From Flectonema sp. DT1601 (taxonomy: Eukaryota > Euglenozoa > Diplonemea > Diplonemida > Diplonemidae), in contig OZ025796.1 in the NCBI GenBank assembly GCA_964019425.1, positions 1,116,001-1,180,000 on the forward strand: a stretch of DNA of 64,000 nt, in the 5' to 3' direction. The position numbers were made by a program, and so were the translations under genes. Positions 9,080 to 19,020 of this stretch are shown here, piece after piece; position 1 is the first letter of the stretch; each line of letters begins with the position of its first letter. The notes under the pieces are model-generated. The model saw nothing but the letters and a program-made list of their open reading frames with translations. It made no database searches and was not told the origin of the DNA.

Positions 9080-10357
9080 CTACTGCGATTCTTCGGTCTC
9101 AGTTTCAGGAGGATTGAATACTTGTGAAATAGTTTCCTCCATCGACGGTGAGATATAATTTGGTTTATAATGTCCGTATGGATTCTCCCACTGCCAATTA
9201 GAAAGTGGTGCTTCATTAATTGATATCTTCACAGTTATATCATAAGTTGGTAACGTATTTGAGAATTTCCGACGACAAAGTGTAGTAAAATAAGAAAGTT
9301 TATCACGACACAGGCCTGCTACAACAGGAAATCCAAAAGTGTATAAAATATTAATTGTTAATTGTTGTCTTCCATTGGGGGATACATATCCCAGAGTCCA
9401 ACCAACAACTCGCGCAATAACAAAAAAATATTCCGGATTGCTGTAAACTTCTGTGAGAATTGCTTCCAATGCGAGATTTTCTACTATTTCAAATTTAGTT
9501 TGATTTGTTTTAAACTCTTTAGGAAAGCTCCAAGGAGAAGGCAAGGCTTCTTTTAGCAACATTGAACAGAAAGTTGCATATGAATGTACTTTCTGCCTTC
9601 CAACAACAGACATCCCTCTGACTTCAAGTGGTGATAATTGCTGTAAATCTTTAATTAAAGGTTTTACATTAGATGCTAAGTCACTTCTATCAGCCATTGT
9701 TATCGCAAAGTAAACTGGTTTATCAGGAGTTCCTTGTTGTTCAAGTTTATCTTTTAAGGTTTGTAACAAAATTTGTTGTTCATTTACAAGGTGAGGTAGA
9801 TAACAAGGAACAGCAACAATAATAACATCACTGTGAACTGTAGCATCCCATGCAGCTTCAGAAACAAGCAGATCTTTTTCTGTTGTTTTATCTGTTGTTG
9901 AAAACTTATGATTGACGCTGTATGATACTCTAATAGAAGGGGTGTCGAGTAGAATTAGTTGTGTTTTCTTTATTGTGTGAATTCCCATAGTCCATCTTCT
10001 TGTTGAATATGCTCGCTTCGAAACAGCTGAGACATGAGCTCCTGTTATGTTATTTAATAAAGAAGACTTTCCTGATGATCGAAGACCGATGATTGCCGCT
10101 CGTAGTACTTTACTGTCGTCGGGACTATTTATTTCTTCTTTTGATGGTTTTCTTATTTTTTCTATTGTTTCGGTGTCAAAAGCCTTCCAAATTGGAGTAA
10201 ACGACTCTCTTACACGATTAGTTTTAGTTGGCGCTACGGTAGTCAGTTTTGCCTCTCTCGCACCAGCCATTGCTTGCGAGATATTATTCTTCACGACAGG
10301 TCTCATTCTAGCTTCGGAGTGCATTAGTCTGCGTGTGATACGATTTATTAAATTCAT
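9080..10357 (-). CDS. ERAL1: Era-type GTPase, probably mitochondrial
   Basis: This is a 425-aa frame with ATG at 10357 and TAG at 9080. An arginine-rich amphipathic N-terminus (NRITRRLMHSEARMRPVV) looks like a mitochondrial presequence. The G1 P-loop is GLRSSGKSS at about residue 90. The Era-type effector region AVSKRAYSTRRWTMGI matches the human ERAL1 pattern of KVHTTR, and TQLILLDTPS follows. Era proteins chaperone small-subunit rRNA during ribosome assembly, mitochondrial 12S rRNA in animals. The C-terminal about 150 residues would be the KH region, but it is poorly conserved. Two nucleotide-site motifs are off-consensus: G3 ends in DTPS rather than DTPG, and the G4 position reads TMAD rather than NKxD. 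Family assignment is good; normal GTP specificity is doubtful. Confidence 0.8.
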   Translation of the reverse strand: MNLINRITRRLMHSEARMRPVVKNNISQAMAGAREAKLTTVAPTKTNRVRESFTPIWKAFDTETIEKIRKPSKEEINSPDDSKVLRAAIIGLRSSGKSSLLNNITGAHVSAVSKRAYSTRRWTMGIHTIKKTQLILLDTPSIRVSYSVNHKFSTTDKTTEKDLLVSEAAWDATVHSDVIIVAVPCYLPHLVNEQQILLQTLKDKLEQQGTPDKPVYFAITMADRSDLASNVKPLIKDLQQLSPLEVRGMSVVGRQKVHSYATFCSMLLKEALPSPWSFPKEFKTNQTKFEIVENLALEAILTEVYSNPEYFFVIARVVGWTLGYVSPNGRQQLTINILYTFGFPVVAGLCRDKLSYFTTLCRRKFSNTLPTYDITVKISINEAPLSNWQWENPYGHYKPNYISPSMEETISQVFNPPETETEESQ

Positions 10358-10875
10358 TTTTTTTTTCTTTTTTTTTTTCTCGTCAGCACTCCTCTGGTCG
10401 TAAAAGAGAATAAAAAAAAATTAAAAAAAAGTTAATTCAAATGAAAACCTACTTTAATTCTAATTATTTTGATTGTTCGCAGAAGAAAAATTGTGTTCCC
10501 CGAACTTAATACTACATATTGTAATTAAACATCCTGTAAATGATATTAAAAAAAATTATTATTTTTTTCTAGCTGTTTGCATTTTTGACGGTCTCTGTTT
10601 ACTGCGTCAACAATCAACTCCAGCCATGGTTTGACAATAACGTTGTCAAAAATGTCGGCGTTGAGAATTAAATATCGAACATAACAAGTAACAAATAAAA
10701 AAAAACAAAAACAAGAAGTAATGAATTGGATGTCAGCCTATAAGCTAATAATAATAATAAAAGGAGACAGATTTTTCGATTTTGTCTATTTATTCGTCCC
10801 GACATATATATATATTGTCAGTAAAAGAAGTCTTTATCAGTATTTGCTAATCTTCAAAAGGCTGAAGAGTAGAGG
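10358..10875. other. Intergenic spacer, AT-rich
   Basis: There is a T/A homopolymer just upstream of the Era start, a short TA run at 10,806-10,814, and otherwise ordinary AT-rich DNA. I see no gene, RNA or repeat. Confidence 0.5.
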
Positions 10876-12906
10876 TTATTCAGATACACGTACATTAAGA
10901 AGAGGTAACCCGTCGCTGTCATCAGTATCTTCATCAACAATCGGCAGTAAATATGAGTATGAAGTAAACACCGAAGGAGCAGTAACAGATGGTATAGTTT
11001 CTTCCATTATTGGAAACGCATTAAGAGATGAGGCCTTTTTAATAAATGAGAATACCTCTTCGTCATCAGAATCCAATTGTGTTGGAACTCGATTTTGAAG
11101 TAAACAAAAAGCACAAGCAGCCAGACCAATAATAACAAGAATTAAAACAGACGGTAACAAAACTGACACAGAGACTACTGGAATCACAAAGAAACCAACT
11201 CCAGAAGCGATTGCCGACCATAATTTCATATGCGCAAATGACGCCTCTAAAAAAGAAGAACCTTTTCCGGTTTGAGCAGAATGAAGATCTGCATGAATTG
11301 CAGTAGCTGTTCCCTGCCAAACAGAAAACCCAACACCATGAAGAACATAAACAAATGGGATAAGCATCCTTACCGTGTCCTTCGTACTTTCACAAATTAA
11401 CATCAAAGTAATAAGTTCTAAAGACCAACAAAGACAACCAATACAAACAACAATAAACCTTGAGTAATAAGCTCCAATATAACTTATTATTGGTGCCAGT
11501 AAGGCTGCAGTTACACCCAACAAAGCGACATAACTCTCAATTACTGAAACTGAGGAGTAGAGTGGGGCAACAACTCGAGCATTGATATAAGTATTTAGTA
11601 AAGACGCCATAGCTCCCATTGACATGTTGTATGGAATTAATAAAGCGATTCTGTCATCCGAAAGGAGGACTTGCACAATTGCGGATTCCCACACAGCGGA
11701 GTGCAGCGAGTCTGTGAAGTTAATTACGAAGTCGGGGAAGTGTCCTATCAATCCATTCCTTTTTTTAAAACTTGCCTTATGTAAATATTTTCTCTTTGGG
11801 GATCGATCACCCGCGGCAGATGTCGTTCTCTTCACTCTTTCACCTCCTTTCCTCATACTAAATGATAGGGCGCTGGTTACACTTCCTGTTACTCTTTTTT
11901 TAGGACATTGCACACAACCAGCAAGAACTGTTCCAAAAAGAGCGAATAAAAGTAATACACCATACATTATTGGTGCTCCATAAAGATGATTGGTAACATA
12001 TGCGAGTACGTATCCACCCGGCATTGAAATTTGAAAAATTGTGTTAAAGACGCCAGACAGTAAGTCCGTTGGATTTTGATGTGTCTTTCCACTTACTCCC
12101 TGAAAAGCTCTCGTAATGTAAGAACAGGAGCCTTTGAGATTTATGGAGTAAGCTTGAGCTGATCTGGACAGGTAAAGTCCTTCAGCTGTCCACAATGCTG
12201 CCCCTCCAATACCAGATAAAATCGATGATGTTATTAATAATGGATAATCTAAGGAACTAGAACTTATATAACAAAACAGAGTACAAGCGACGTATAATAC
12301 GAAGGTAGAAAGACCAAATATTAGTGCTGGCCGGGGTGTCAATTTTTGTACTACTTTTGGAGAAAAGATAGTGGCGATGGCGAAGGAAAAGAAAAGAGCA
12401 CCGGATGATTGAGTTCCGACTCCCGAAGGGAAAACCGCTGGAGCGATGGCAACTGTAGCTACAAAGCTGCTTTCGACTATGCTGAATCCGATGGCAACAA
12501 TTGCGAATCGCAAGACAGAAACAGTACCACTTCGAGGTGTTTTTCCTTCCTTGTACTGACTGAAATCAGGTTGTTGTCCAGGGTATGCTGGTACGAAGCT
12601 ATACCGACACTCATTTCCTGGACTCATTACGAACAAACCACCTTGACTCTGATCAAGTACCTCAAAACAATCATCAATCAACGTGTAGACTTCTCCTTTG
12701 TAACGACTGCTGCGTTTCCATGTGACCGCATCTCTGCTGGTTATGATGATTTTTAGTTGTAGGTTTGCTTCTTCGATCTGTTTTAACATTGATTGGCACC
12801 ATCGTCCTCTTGCTGATCTGACAACGACAAGTAGGGTGTCTTTTTGTGACCATAAATTCTGGATTGGGATTCCTTTTCCATTTTCATCAGCTATCTCAAA
12901 TATCAT
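10876..12906 (-). CDS. UNC-93-like MFS protein with N-terminal thioredoxin-fold domain
   Basis: A 676-aa frame runs from ATG at 12906 to TAA. Residues about 10-110 look like a peroxiredoxin-like (AhpC/PRXL2-type) fold: IQNLWSQKDTLLVVVRSARG, then LKIIITSRD, then VYTLIDDCFEVLDQ. The usual CxxC-type active site is reduced to a single cysteine (GRWCQSM). From about 133 on there are about eleven hydrophobic spans. The UNC-93 family signature is visible in span 4 (GIGGAALWTAEGLYLSRSA). A basic cytosolic loop at about 345-385 (KKGGERVKRTTSAAGDRSPKRKY-like) splits the two halves, as in MFS proteins. The C-tail is acidic. UNC-93 proteins act as membrane trafficking or channel-regulatory subunits, and transport is unproven for most. 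A redox-fold domain fused to UNC-93 is unusual to my knowledge. The fusion is seen directly in one open frame with no splice needed. Confidence 0.75.
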   Translation of the reverse strand: MIFEIADENGKGIPIQNLWSQKDTLLVVVRSARGRWCQSMLKQIEEANLQLKIIITSRDAVTWKRSSRYKGEVYTLIDDCFEVLDQSQGGLFVMSPGNECRYSFVPAYPGQQPDFSQYKEGKTPRSGTVSVLRFAIVAIGFSIVESSFVATVAIAPAVFPSGVGTQSSGALFFSFAIATIFSPKVVQKLTPRPALIFGLSTFVLYVACTLFCYISSSSLDYPLLITSSILSGIGGAALWTAEGLYLSRSAQAYSINLKGSCSYITRAFQGVSGKTHQNPTDLLSGVFNTIFQISMPGGYVLAYVTNHLYGAPIMYGVLLLFALFGTVLAGCVQCPKKRVTGSVTSALSFSMRKGGERVKRTTSAAGDRSPKRKYLHKASFKKRNGLIGHFPDFVINFTDSLHSAVWESAIVQVLLSDDRIALLIPYNMSMGAMASLLNTYINARVVAPLYSSVSVIESYVALLGVTAALLAPIISYIGAYYSRFIVVCIGCLCWSLELITLMLICESTKDTVRMLIPFVYVLHGVGFSVWQGTATAIHADLHSAQTGKGSSFLEASFAHMKLWSAIASGVGFFVIPVVSVSVLLPSVLILVIIGLAACAFCLLQNRVPTQLDSDDEEVFSFIKKASSLNAFPIMEETIPSVTAPSVFTSYSYLLPIVDEDTDDSDGLPLLNVRVSE

Positions 12907-13638
12907 TTATTTAAACACAGCCTGTTCCTTCCTCACTCTCTTGTCTCTGGTTATTTTTTAGTAAAAACGACTATCGATTATTTCTTAACATTATAATTAG
13001 TACTTTCTTAAAATAATATTTTTTAAAAAATAAAAATACAAAAAGGATATTATTCAGCAGTCAATGTGGCGGCGGATATACCACCACTTAAATCTCATGT
13101 TTTTTTTTTTTTTTAAATATGCTGTACAAAGTATAATGATGTATTTTATTAGGTAGTGCACTCATTTCATCAAAAAGACCGTAATGAAATATTTATAACA
13201 AATAAAAATAAAATAAAAATCCAACACGAAAGGTAACAACTCGTTAATCAGTTTTTTTTTTTTTTTTTTTTTTTTTCTGTGTTGTGGATGTGTGTAAAAT
13301 AACTCCCCAATACTAACATGTTGGCTATTTTCTGACATATTGTTTAATGTTCGAAGTTGCGTAGAATAACAGCTGCGTCGCAAGTCATTTGGTCAGAACA
13401 CACCTCGCAACGAAAAATTAAAATGAAAAAAAAAAAGAGTGAAAAAGAAAAAGAATATCGCGAATTGGGCTGGATAAGGAAGAACGTAACATAAAGAAAA
13501 GATGAAATTCATCCACAAAAGAAATGTTCAATTAAAATATGCGGCATCCTACTTGTCGACGACCCGCTCGGGTAAATCGAAACACTTTTGTGTCCAAGTA
13601 AAGAATTGTTGTATTTCACAATGAAGAGGACAAGTAAT
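12907..13638. other. Intergenic spacer with T-run
   Basis: This gap holds T runs at about 13,101-13,114 and 13,252-13,276 and A-rich stretches. The short frames inside are low-complexity. The 100 bp nearest 13,638 is probably the 3'UTR of the CCCH gene. Nothing else is visible. Confidence 0.5.
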
Positions 13639-15106
13639 TCACTTCGCAGGGGGATCACCTCGTTGTCTTTTGATCACACGGAGAATTTCTTGAGCAACGG
13701 GAGGGGATGAGATAGCTGAAGCAGCTTTTCGTTTTTTAAACTCTTCAAGTTGAAGGTCAAGTTGGTCTCGTTCAACAACCCAATCCTTGCGAGGTGAGGA
13801 AGCAGAAGGCAAACGAGCTGGTGGCAGCTCCTCTAATTTAGTGGGTGTGGTGGATGCATTCGAAACAGGTTGATCTATAACAGGTGTTGGAGGAGTCTTC
13901 ACAGGTTCATCCTCGACCACAATTTTCTGTTGAGGGGAAAATGACACGACAAATGTTTGATCGTCATCACCCATCGGGTAGGGGACTGATTGCGCTTCTC
14001 TTTCTTTGTCATCAATTTCAGACGTAAACAATTCCTTAGCAACACTACCTCCTTCCACTTTACGAATTTTCACCGGTTCGCTTTCTTCTCGCAACTGTTC
14101 TTCGATTCCACTCCTCCTTTTTTTATAAATTCTCTCTCTGACAGTCTCACTGTGTTCGTAAGGACATTGGTCCCTTGAGCAACCTAAATGTGTCCTGTAA
14201 TACTTACAAGGTTCCATTAATTTTGGAACGTGTATTTTCTCAGAAGCAGCAGTGTGATATCCACAACGAGAATCAACCAGGACCCTTCTATTTACATACG
14301 CCTCCGCAGCCTTCGAACCCAATTTAGGAATTGCCTATTTTGATTAACTCAAAATACAGACTCTCTGACAACATCGGTTTGCAAACTTAAACAAGAAGTA
14401 ACATACCTCTTTAGAAAAACCTTGTCTTTGAGTCTGCTGCCACCTTCCGTAAGAAGAAGGGTCAGGTACTTGTAAAGCTCTGTGTGATTATTTATATTAA
14501 AATATTAAATAATAACACCTCACAATCCATAAACATAAATCCATACCCATTTAGTACAGCATGCAGACTTGTCAACAAACTGATTTCATCACCTCCAATA
14601 CCAGACAGCAATGATGGCTGAGGCTGTGGCTCTTGGGAAGGTGAGGTAGGTAATGGAGCAGTAAATGGACTCTGAGGCGAAAGAGGAAATCTCATCGGAC
14701 CTCTATTAGGAGATAATGAATTAACAATAGTCTGCAAAGTATTAGTAACTGGACTGTTGAGGTCCGTATTTAAAATACCTCTTCCGAGAGGAGGCGTCGC
14801 CTGCATTGGTAAGTTTGGTAGCATATTTCCCGGGGCATTAGAAAGCGACCTCGCTAGGGGTATGTTACCCGTCACGCTTCCCATTCCCCCAGCAAGTACA
14901 TAACTCCCCGGATTACCGTTATACATCGATGTGTGAGAAGGGAGGCCTAACAATAAACAAATAAAAATTAACGGGGAACAGTTTCATCCAAACTGCTGAA
15001 CCTACTGAGGTGCGAATACATCGCCTTACTTGCAGTTCCCTTCTTATTTATCTTTCCTCTTATTCTTCTCTTCTCCAGCTCATGGTTTCGATCACAACTG
15101 CTGAAC
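13639..15106 (-). CDS. CCCH zinc-finger protein, multi-exon, 5' end unresolved
   Basis: Four exons on the minus strand join in phase through GT-AG introns: 15106-15030, 14946-14547, 14479-14407 and 14334-13639 (stop TGA). The introns are 83, 67 and 72 bp, each with a good donor (GTAAGG, GTATGG, GTATGT) and a pyrimidine-type acceptor. The spliced partial product is about 414 aa. It starts with a basic segment (ELEKRRIRGKINKKG), then a Pro/Ser/Leu-rich region. A single CCCH finger follows (CKYYRTHLGCSRDQCPYEH, spacing C-x8-C-x5-C-x3-H), then an acidic and proline-rich C-terminus with a short coiled coil (LDLQLEEFKKRK). One CCCH finger suggests RNA binding in the nucleus; I cannot name the family. 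The first exon, beyond the acceptor at 15,107, is not found. The DIRS-like remnant begins about 170 bp upstream, so the 5' end may be displaced or lost. Confidence 0.7.
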
Positions 15107-15276
15107 CTGTGAAGAAAAAATCTGAACAACAACAACAAATCTTTTGACACACAAGAATCTTGTTGAACACTTTTGTTTTATTTTTTATTCACGATTTCAC
15201 AGGAGGTTCCCCTGCTGTTTTTTTGTATTTTTATTTAATGACTAGCGTTCCTGAGGTCCTCCAATTGCCCCCCTGG

Positions 15277-16322
15277 TTTGGCTTGTTGCACCGCTCTTGC
15301 CACGGTGCTTTTCAAAGTTTTGGTTTCCGACTCTCGTCGGGGTGCAACCCCGACGCCAGTTAGTATTTGTTTACTAAACTTCCCCCTGCGAATTTATTAT
15401 CCTTTATTTTATCAAGTCATCACAAAATGGACGAGGCTTATTTTTTGTACCGTAATCCTGCAACATACCAAAATTTCTTCCGAATTGAATTCTGTCCTTT
15501 AAAACATTTATTTTTTTTTTGGAAAATTCTCCGTTGCCTACATAAAAAAAAGTTTTTTCTAAAGATATTTCATGCTTCGAAACTGTTGACGGCATTTGTG
15601 GACGCTTCCTTAGAGGGATGGGGAGGTGTTGTAGTAGAACAGTCAGGTGCTCTTACTGTTGCAGGCGACGTTGGAGGCAAGAAAAAGGACTTCACATTAA
15701 TATTCTCGAAGCAAAGGCTCCTCTTAATACCTTGTTAGCGTTGGACTTGTGGGATTTAGAAGGATTTAGGCTTGATATCAGGGTAGACAATACTTCTGTT
15801 ATGGGGGCAATTTGATACCGTATTTTCAAGCTGATGGGGGCAGTTAGAAAAAGACAATGCCAGAAGAACAAAATCCTGAATGATTTAGTTCTGGCGGTTT
15901 CTGATTGGTTGGTTTTTAAAAAAGTGGTTTTCAGTGTCAAGTATATTAAGTCTGCCTTGAATCCTGCAGACGGTCCTTCCAGAACTTCTTTGGGCCTACT
16001 TTCATCTGATAAACTTCGAACTCAGGTCATACGAGCGGTGGGGCTATTTTTCCGCACATAATTACACTTAGTCTTAATATTTCAATATCAATCTCTTTAC
16101 TGGCGTTGGGGTGTTTCTTCTTGAGGTTCGCTAATTGTGTACCTGTTGTTTTTGGCTTGTTGCACCTCTTGCCTCGGTGTTTTTCAAAGTCTTGGGTAAC
16201 CGACCTCTCGAAGATGCAACATTACCCCGACGTCAGTTGTTTATGTTTATTCTCTTTGACATTATAATTATAATTTAGTATTTCTTTGTTTATTCAGTCT
16301 TAATTACACAATATGGACGATG
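15277..16322 (+). mobile_element. Decayed DIRS-like or other RNase H-bearing element with direct repeats
   Basis: A segment of about 85 bp beginning TTTGGCTTGTTGCACC at 15,277 recurs diverged at 16,151. Both copies are followed about 150 bp later by ATGGACGA (15,427 and 16,313). These direct repeats flank the RNase H remnant and may be split or terminal repeats. Everything inside is broken by a frameshift and a stop. I see no reverse transcriptase or tyrosine recombinase core, so the class call rests on the RNase H pattern alone. Confidence 0.5.
15568..15984 (+). pseudogene. Broken RNase H domain, DIRS/Ty3 style
   Basis: Two frames together carry the RNase H order: AFVDASLEGWGG (first catalytic Asp), HINILEAKAPLNTLL (Glu), DIRVDNTSVMGAI (Asp), and SALNPADGPSR (the N-x-A-D-x-x-S-R end typical of retroelement RNase H). 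The reading frame shifts near 15,680, and a TGA interrupts it at 15,813. The product is therefore dead as it stands. DIRS and some Ty3-like elements share this pattern, and I cannot separate them. Confidence 0.6.
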
Positions 16323-16375
16323 TTGGTCATTCCTGACGGACATCTGCAGAGCAGTCACCGATGTCGATGTCTTCG

Positions 16376-16417
16376 TCTGCTTCCTCTTCCTCACAACCGG
16401 TAAGAGATTGGCTAGAC
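16376..16417. repeat. 42-bp direct repeat, outer copy
   Basis: The 42 bp here recur at 16,621-16,662 without change. The second copy is inside the C-terminal coding end of the HNH-like gene, so this copy is a partial duplication of that gene's 3' end lying just past its stop. Confidence 0.8.
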
Positions 16418-16571
16418 TTCTCAATGCGATAGGGCATTGTTGCAAGAGGACTCTAAGCGTGGTCATGACCACAGCTCTTTTAATCTATTTTCCAGAAGAA
16501 AGTTCTCTAAGTGAAAAGGCGTTAGTAAGACTGACGGTGAATCAACACCATCATCATCGTATTTCCAGTAT

Positions 16572-17876
16572 TCACATTGATGAGGTGCTTGTACTCTGCT
16601 TGCCACTACTTGGACCTTCATCTGCTTCCTCTTCCTCACAACCGGTAAGAGATTGGCTAGACACACTGACACTGTCATCGCCGGTGTTGTTGTACATCTT
16701 GTTCATGTTGCGGTTGTGCCGTTCAACCAGATATTTCACTAAACTACTTGGTTTCTTGTGAAAGATTGTGACTTCAATAACACCTAGGTCAGTACTCGAC
16801 TTCGTCGGAGAACGTAAGGATGGGAAGTACTGAGCTGCTAGCTCCGGTGTTTTGAAATAAAGCTGCAAGGTTACAGGGCAACGTCCTTCATCGTTTTGTT
16901 GGAATTCCTGTTGCTCACTGGTAACAGACAACAGGTTATGGTCATCGTACATCGTGTGCAGGTTTTCATCCATGTAAAGGCGGTTTGCAGGATCTGCGTC
17001 GGCTGCCTTTCCCTTGCAATATTTCCTCTCTAAGATGTGGCATGATTTGAGGGCATAATACTTATTGTTACTGTGGTCCATGAGCGATTCGTAATCTACC
17101 TGTTCACTTGTTATCACAGTGGTGTGCGAAGGGATGCTCTCAGTCCGTAGTGCCGTTTTTACGGCAAACTCACGCGGTGGAGTGTTCTGTTGGTCGTAAT
17201 CTCCCTCTTTTACCAGATGATTGAGGTCGAACTTAAAATCATTCTCAGGCTCTCCAAGTTTAAATTGAACGGGCTTCTCCTCCGCTCGGTCAAACTTTTT
17301 GTGATGTTGCCTCCATTTTGTGATCATCTCCACTGCCCTTTCCTCGATTTTGAAGTAGAGTTCGACAACAAGGTCGCTTGCAGTTGTCAGTTGACCTTCC
17401 GGTGCTAATTCGCTGACGCCGGTCTTTTGGTATTCGCACTTCATCGAGTATCCCTGCAAAGCCGTGGCAAATTCGTAGAGATTCCCCTTGTAATTCCCAT
17501 AGCTGAAACTACATGGGACAGTGGCCGTCAGCTTAAACCCTGCTGTGTTTGCCACCTCCTGAGAAGCACTTTTGTAGTACTTCTTCTCTCTTTCCTCAAG
17601 ATCTTTGATGCTGTTGTTTAATCGTGCTTCGTCTTCCTCAAGGAATTTGTAATACTTCCCTTCATCTTTGCCTTCCATGATCAGCTTTTTCATCTCAGAG
17701 CGTACTTCTTCCAGCTTCTGCTCCTTTTCCCTGATCTGATCGACTGTAGTGGCAACCAGATCCACCATCCACTGCACTCTCTTCACTTGATTGGACTCAC
17801 CTTCCAAACTGCCTTCGTTGTTTCGTGGTGTTTTTAATGACAACCTCGGTGAAGGTGTGTCGTTTGGGGATGTCAT
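16572..17876 (-). CDS. Protein with HNH-like endonuclease motif
   Basis: A 434-aa frame has ATG at 17876 and TGA at 16572. Residues about 40-110 form a charged coiled coil (QIREKEQKLEEVRSEMKK). A folded middle part contains an HNH-like arrangement near residues 285-320: SCHILERKYC, then DPANRLYMDENLHTMYDDH. That is His, about 22 residues, Asn-Arg-Leu, then Leu-His with Met-Tyr-Asp, as in the HNH_2-type pattern. The C-terminus is acidic and serine-rich. HNH proteins nick or cut DNA. The base composition is more even than that of the neighbouring host genes, and the gene sits between mobile-element debris, so it may be a selfish or captured gene. The HNH call is by eye and needs a profile search. 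An alternative is a zinc-site domain without nuclease activity. Confidence 0.55.
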   Translation of the reverse strand: MTSPNDTPSPRLSLKTPRNNEGSLEGESNQVKRVQWMVDLVATTVDQIREKEQKLEEVRSEMKKLIMEGKDEGKYYKFLEEDEARLNNSIKDLEEREKKYYKSASQEVANTAGFKLTATVPCSFSYGNYKGNLYEFATALQGYSMKCEYQKTGVSELAPEGQLTTASDLVVELYFKIEERAVEMITKWRQHHKKFDRAEEKPVQFKLGEPENDFKFDLNHLVKEGDYDQQNTPPREFAVKTALRTESIPSHTTVITSEQVDYESLMDHSNNKYYALKSCHILERKYCKGKAADADPANRLYMDENLHTMYDDHNLLSVTSEQQEFQQNDEGRCPVTLQLYFKTPELAAQYFPSLRSPTKSSTDLGVIEVTIFHKKPSSLVKYLVERHNRNMNKMYNNTGDDSVSVSSQSLTGCEEEEADEGPSSGKQSTSTSSM

Positions 17877-18315
17877 TTTTTTTAATTTTAACGCTGCTGA
17901 GAAGAACTAGTAAAGTAAATAATACTGAGGCGATCGGCAGGGTGGAGGTGTTCACGATTTTTCACTTTGCTACACGAAAATTCATGATTTTTCACTTAAT
18001 TTTTTGCTGCTTTCTGGTAGTGAAATCCCGTGAAAATGTGTGAAAATGTGTGAATTCTAGTGAAAAAAGTGAGTGATATCCAGATGGTACCGTTGGTGCT
18101 GTGCAATGTCAAACCTGGACAGTTTGCCATACATGTCACTTTGACAACTAAATGGGCATCGCTTGTGCCCAGTGACCCATCACCCTTCCTGACCATCGCT
18201 TGTGGTGAGGTTCCGGACTTTGGACCGGCGCATCGCGTGTGCGGTGGGTTTAATCACTGAGGGGGCTCATTCTCGTTCGGACTGTTCTGTTCTGTAACAA
18301 CCCGACCATGATCAT
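17877..18315. other. Spacer with short internal repeats
   Basis: There are several TTCAC/GTGAA motifs, including a TGAAAATGTG unit repeated twice near 18,032-18,050 and an inverted counterpart near 17,953-17,998. There is no convincing coding content. Confidence 0.4.
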
Positions 18316-18885
18316 TCAGCAAATATGAGATGTCAATTGTGGCTGCCTCTGACATGTCACGTGCAACCTCTGCCCAAAACTGGAGAAGTTGTCGCGGAGT
18401 GCGATGCTCCGGGAGAATGAGATGAGACGTCTGAGCACACCATTCACAATACTATATTGTGCACACATGAACTCCATGATGTTGCCCATTTCCTCGTTAC
18501 TGAGAGACATCAGGTAAGCGTATGCCCGCCTGCGACGATGAGAGTACTTGATGAGGAGCTTGTTGCGCTGCAAGAATGTGAGAACCCACCTGAGGAATGG
18601 AATACCTCGAAGCGGGCATGATAACACATAGCATGCAAATGCTAAGGTTCCGAAGCGCCCATTCGTAACCTTCTCTTTAAATGGGCACGCCCTAAAAGAG
18701 ATGCGGTGCTTCTTGCGAAGCCAGTAAGCAAACGACCGATTCCCACGTATGAAGAAGCACAGCGTTACTATTGAACGGAGGAAGTCACTGAGGCCAAAGT
18801 ACTTCGCAATCCAGGAGGCAATGCAATGAACTCGGTGTGTAGGCTCCGTGATGAGGCAGATATTCACCCACTTCCACCCTTCAAT
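18316..18885 (-). CDS. Unexplained 183-aa frame, possibly an exon
   Basis: An open frame without an ATG at its start encodes a basic, cysteine- and arginine-containing sequence (FACYVLSCPLRGIPFLRWVL, then HRRRRAYAYLMSLSNEEMG). No family is recognised. Its upstream edge has an AG in the right place for a splice acceptor (near 18,880), so it could be the last exon of a larger gene or element ORF. The base composition is GC-richer than the host genes. It may be mobile-element debris. Confidence 0.3.
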   Translation of the reverse strand: MEGWKWVNICLITEPTHRVHCIASWIAKYFGLSDFLRSIVTLCFFIRGNRSFAYWLRKKHRISFRACPFKEKVTNGRFGTLAFACYVLSCPLRGIPFLRWVLTFLQRNKLLIKYSHRRRRAYAYLMSLSNEEMGNIMEFMCAQYSIVNGVLRRLISFSRSIALRDNFSSFGQRLHVTCQRQPQLTSHIC

Positions 18886-19020
18886 TCAAAACCAACCCAC
18901 CCACCCCCTGCCGGTGTCCCGTCAGGACCTGGCACTACCTCAGCGCGGTGAACCTGATGAATGTCCTTAGTATCTGTTCTGCCAGTTGTGCGTATTACTT
19001 TATATTCTTTATTCAGGTGG

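Noticed and set aside
8797-9216. Upstream extension of the ankyrin-GIDE frame to 9216
   Set aside because: The extra 140 codons are low-complexity, cross an A/T run and overlap the 3' end of the Era gene. The ATG at 8796 gives a sensible start.
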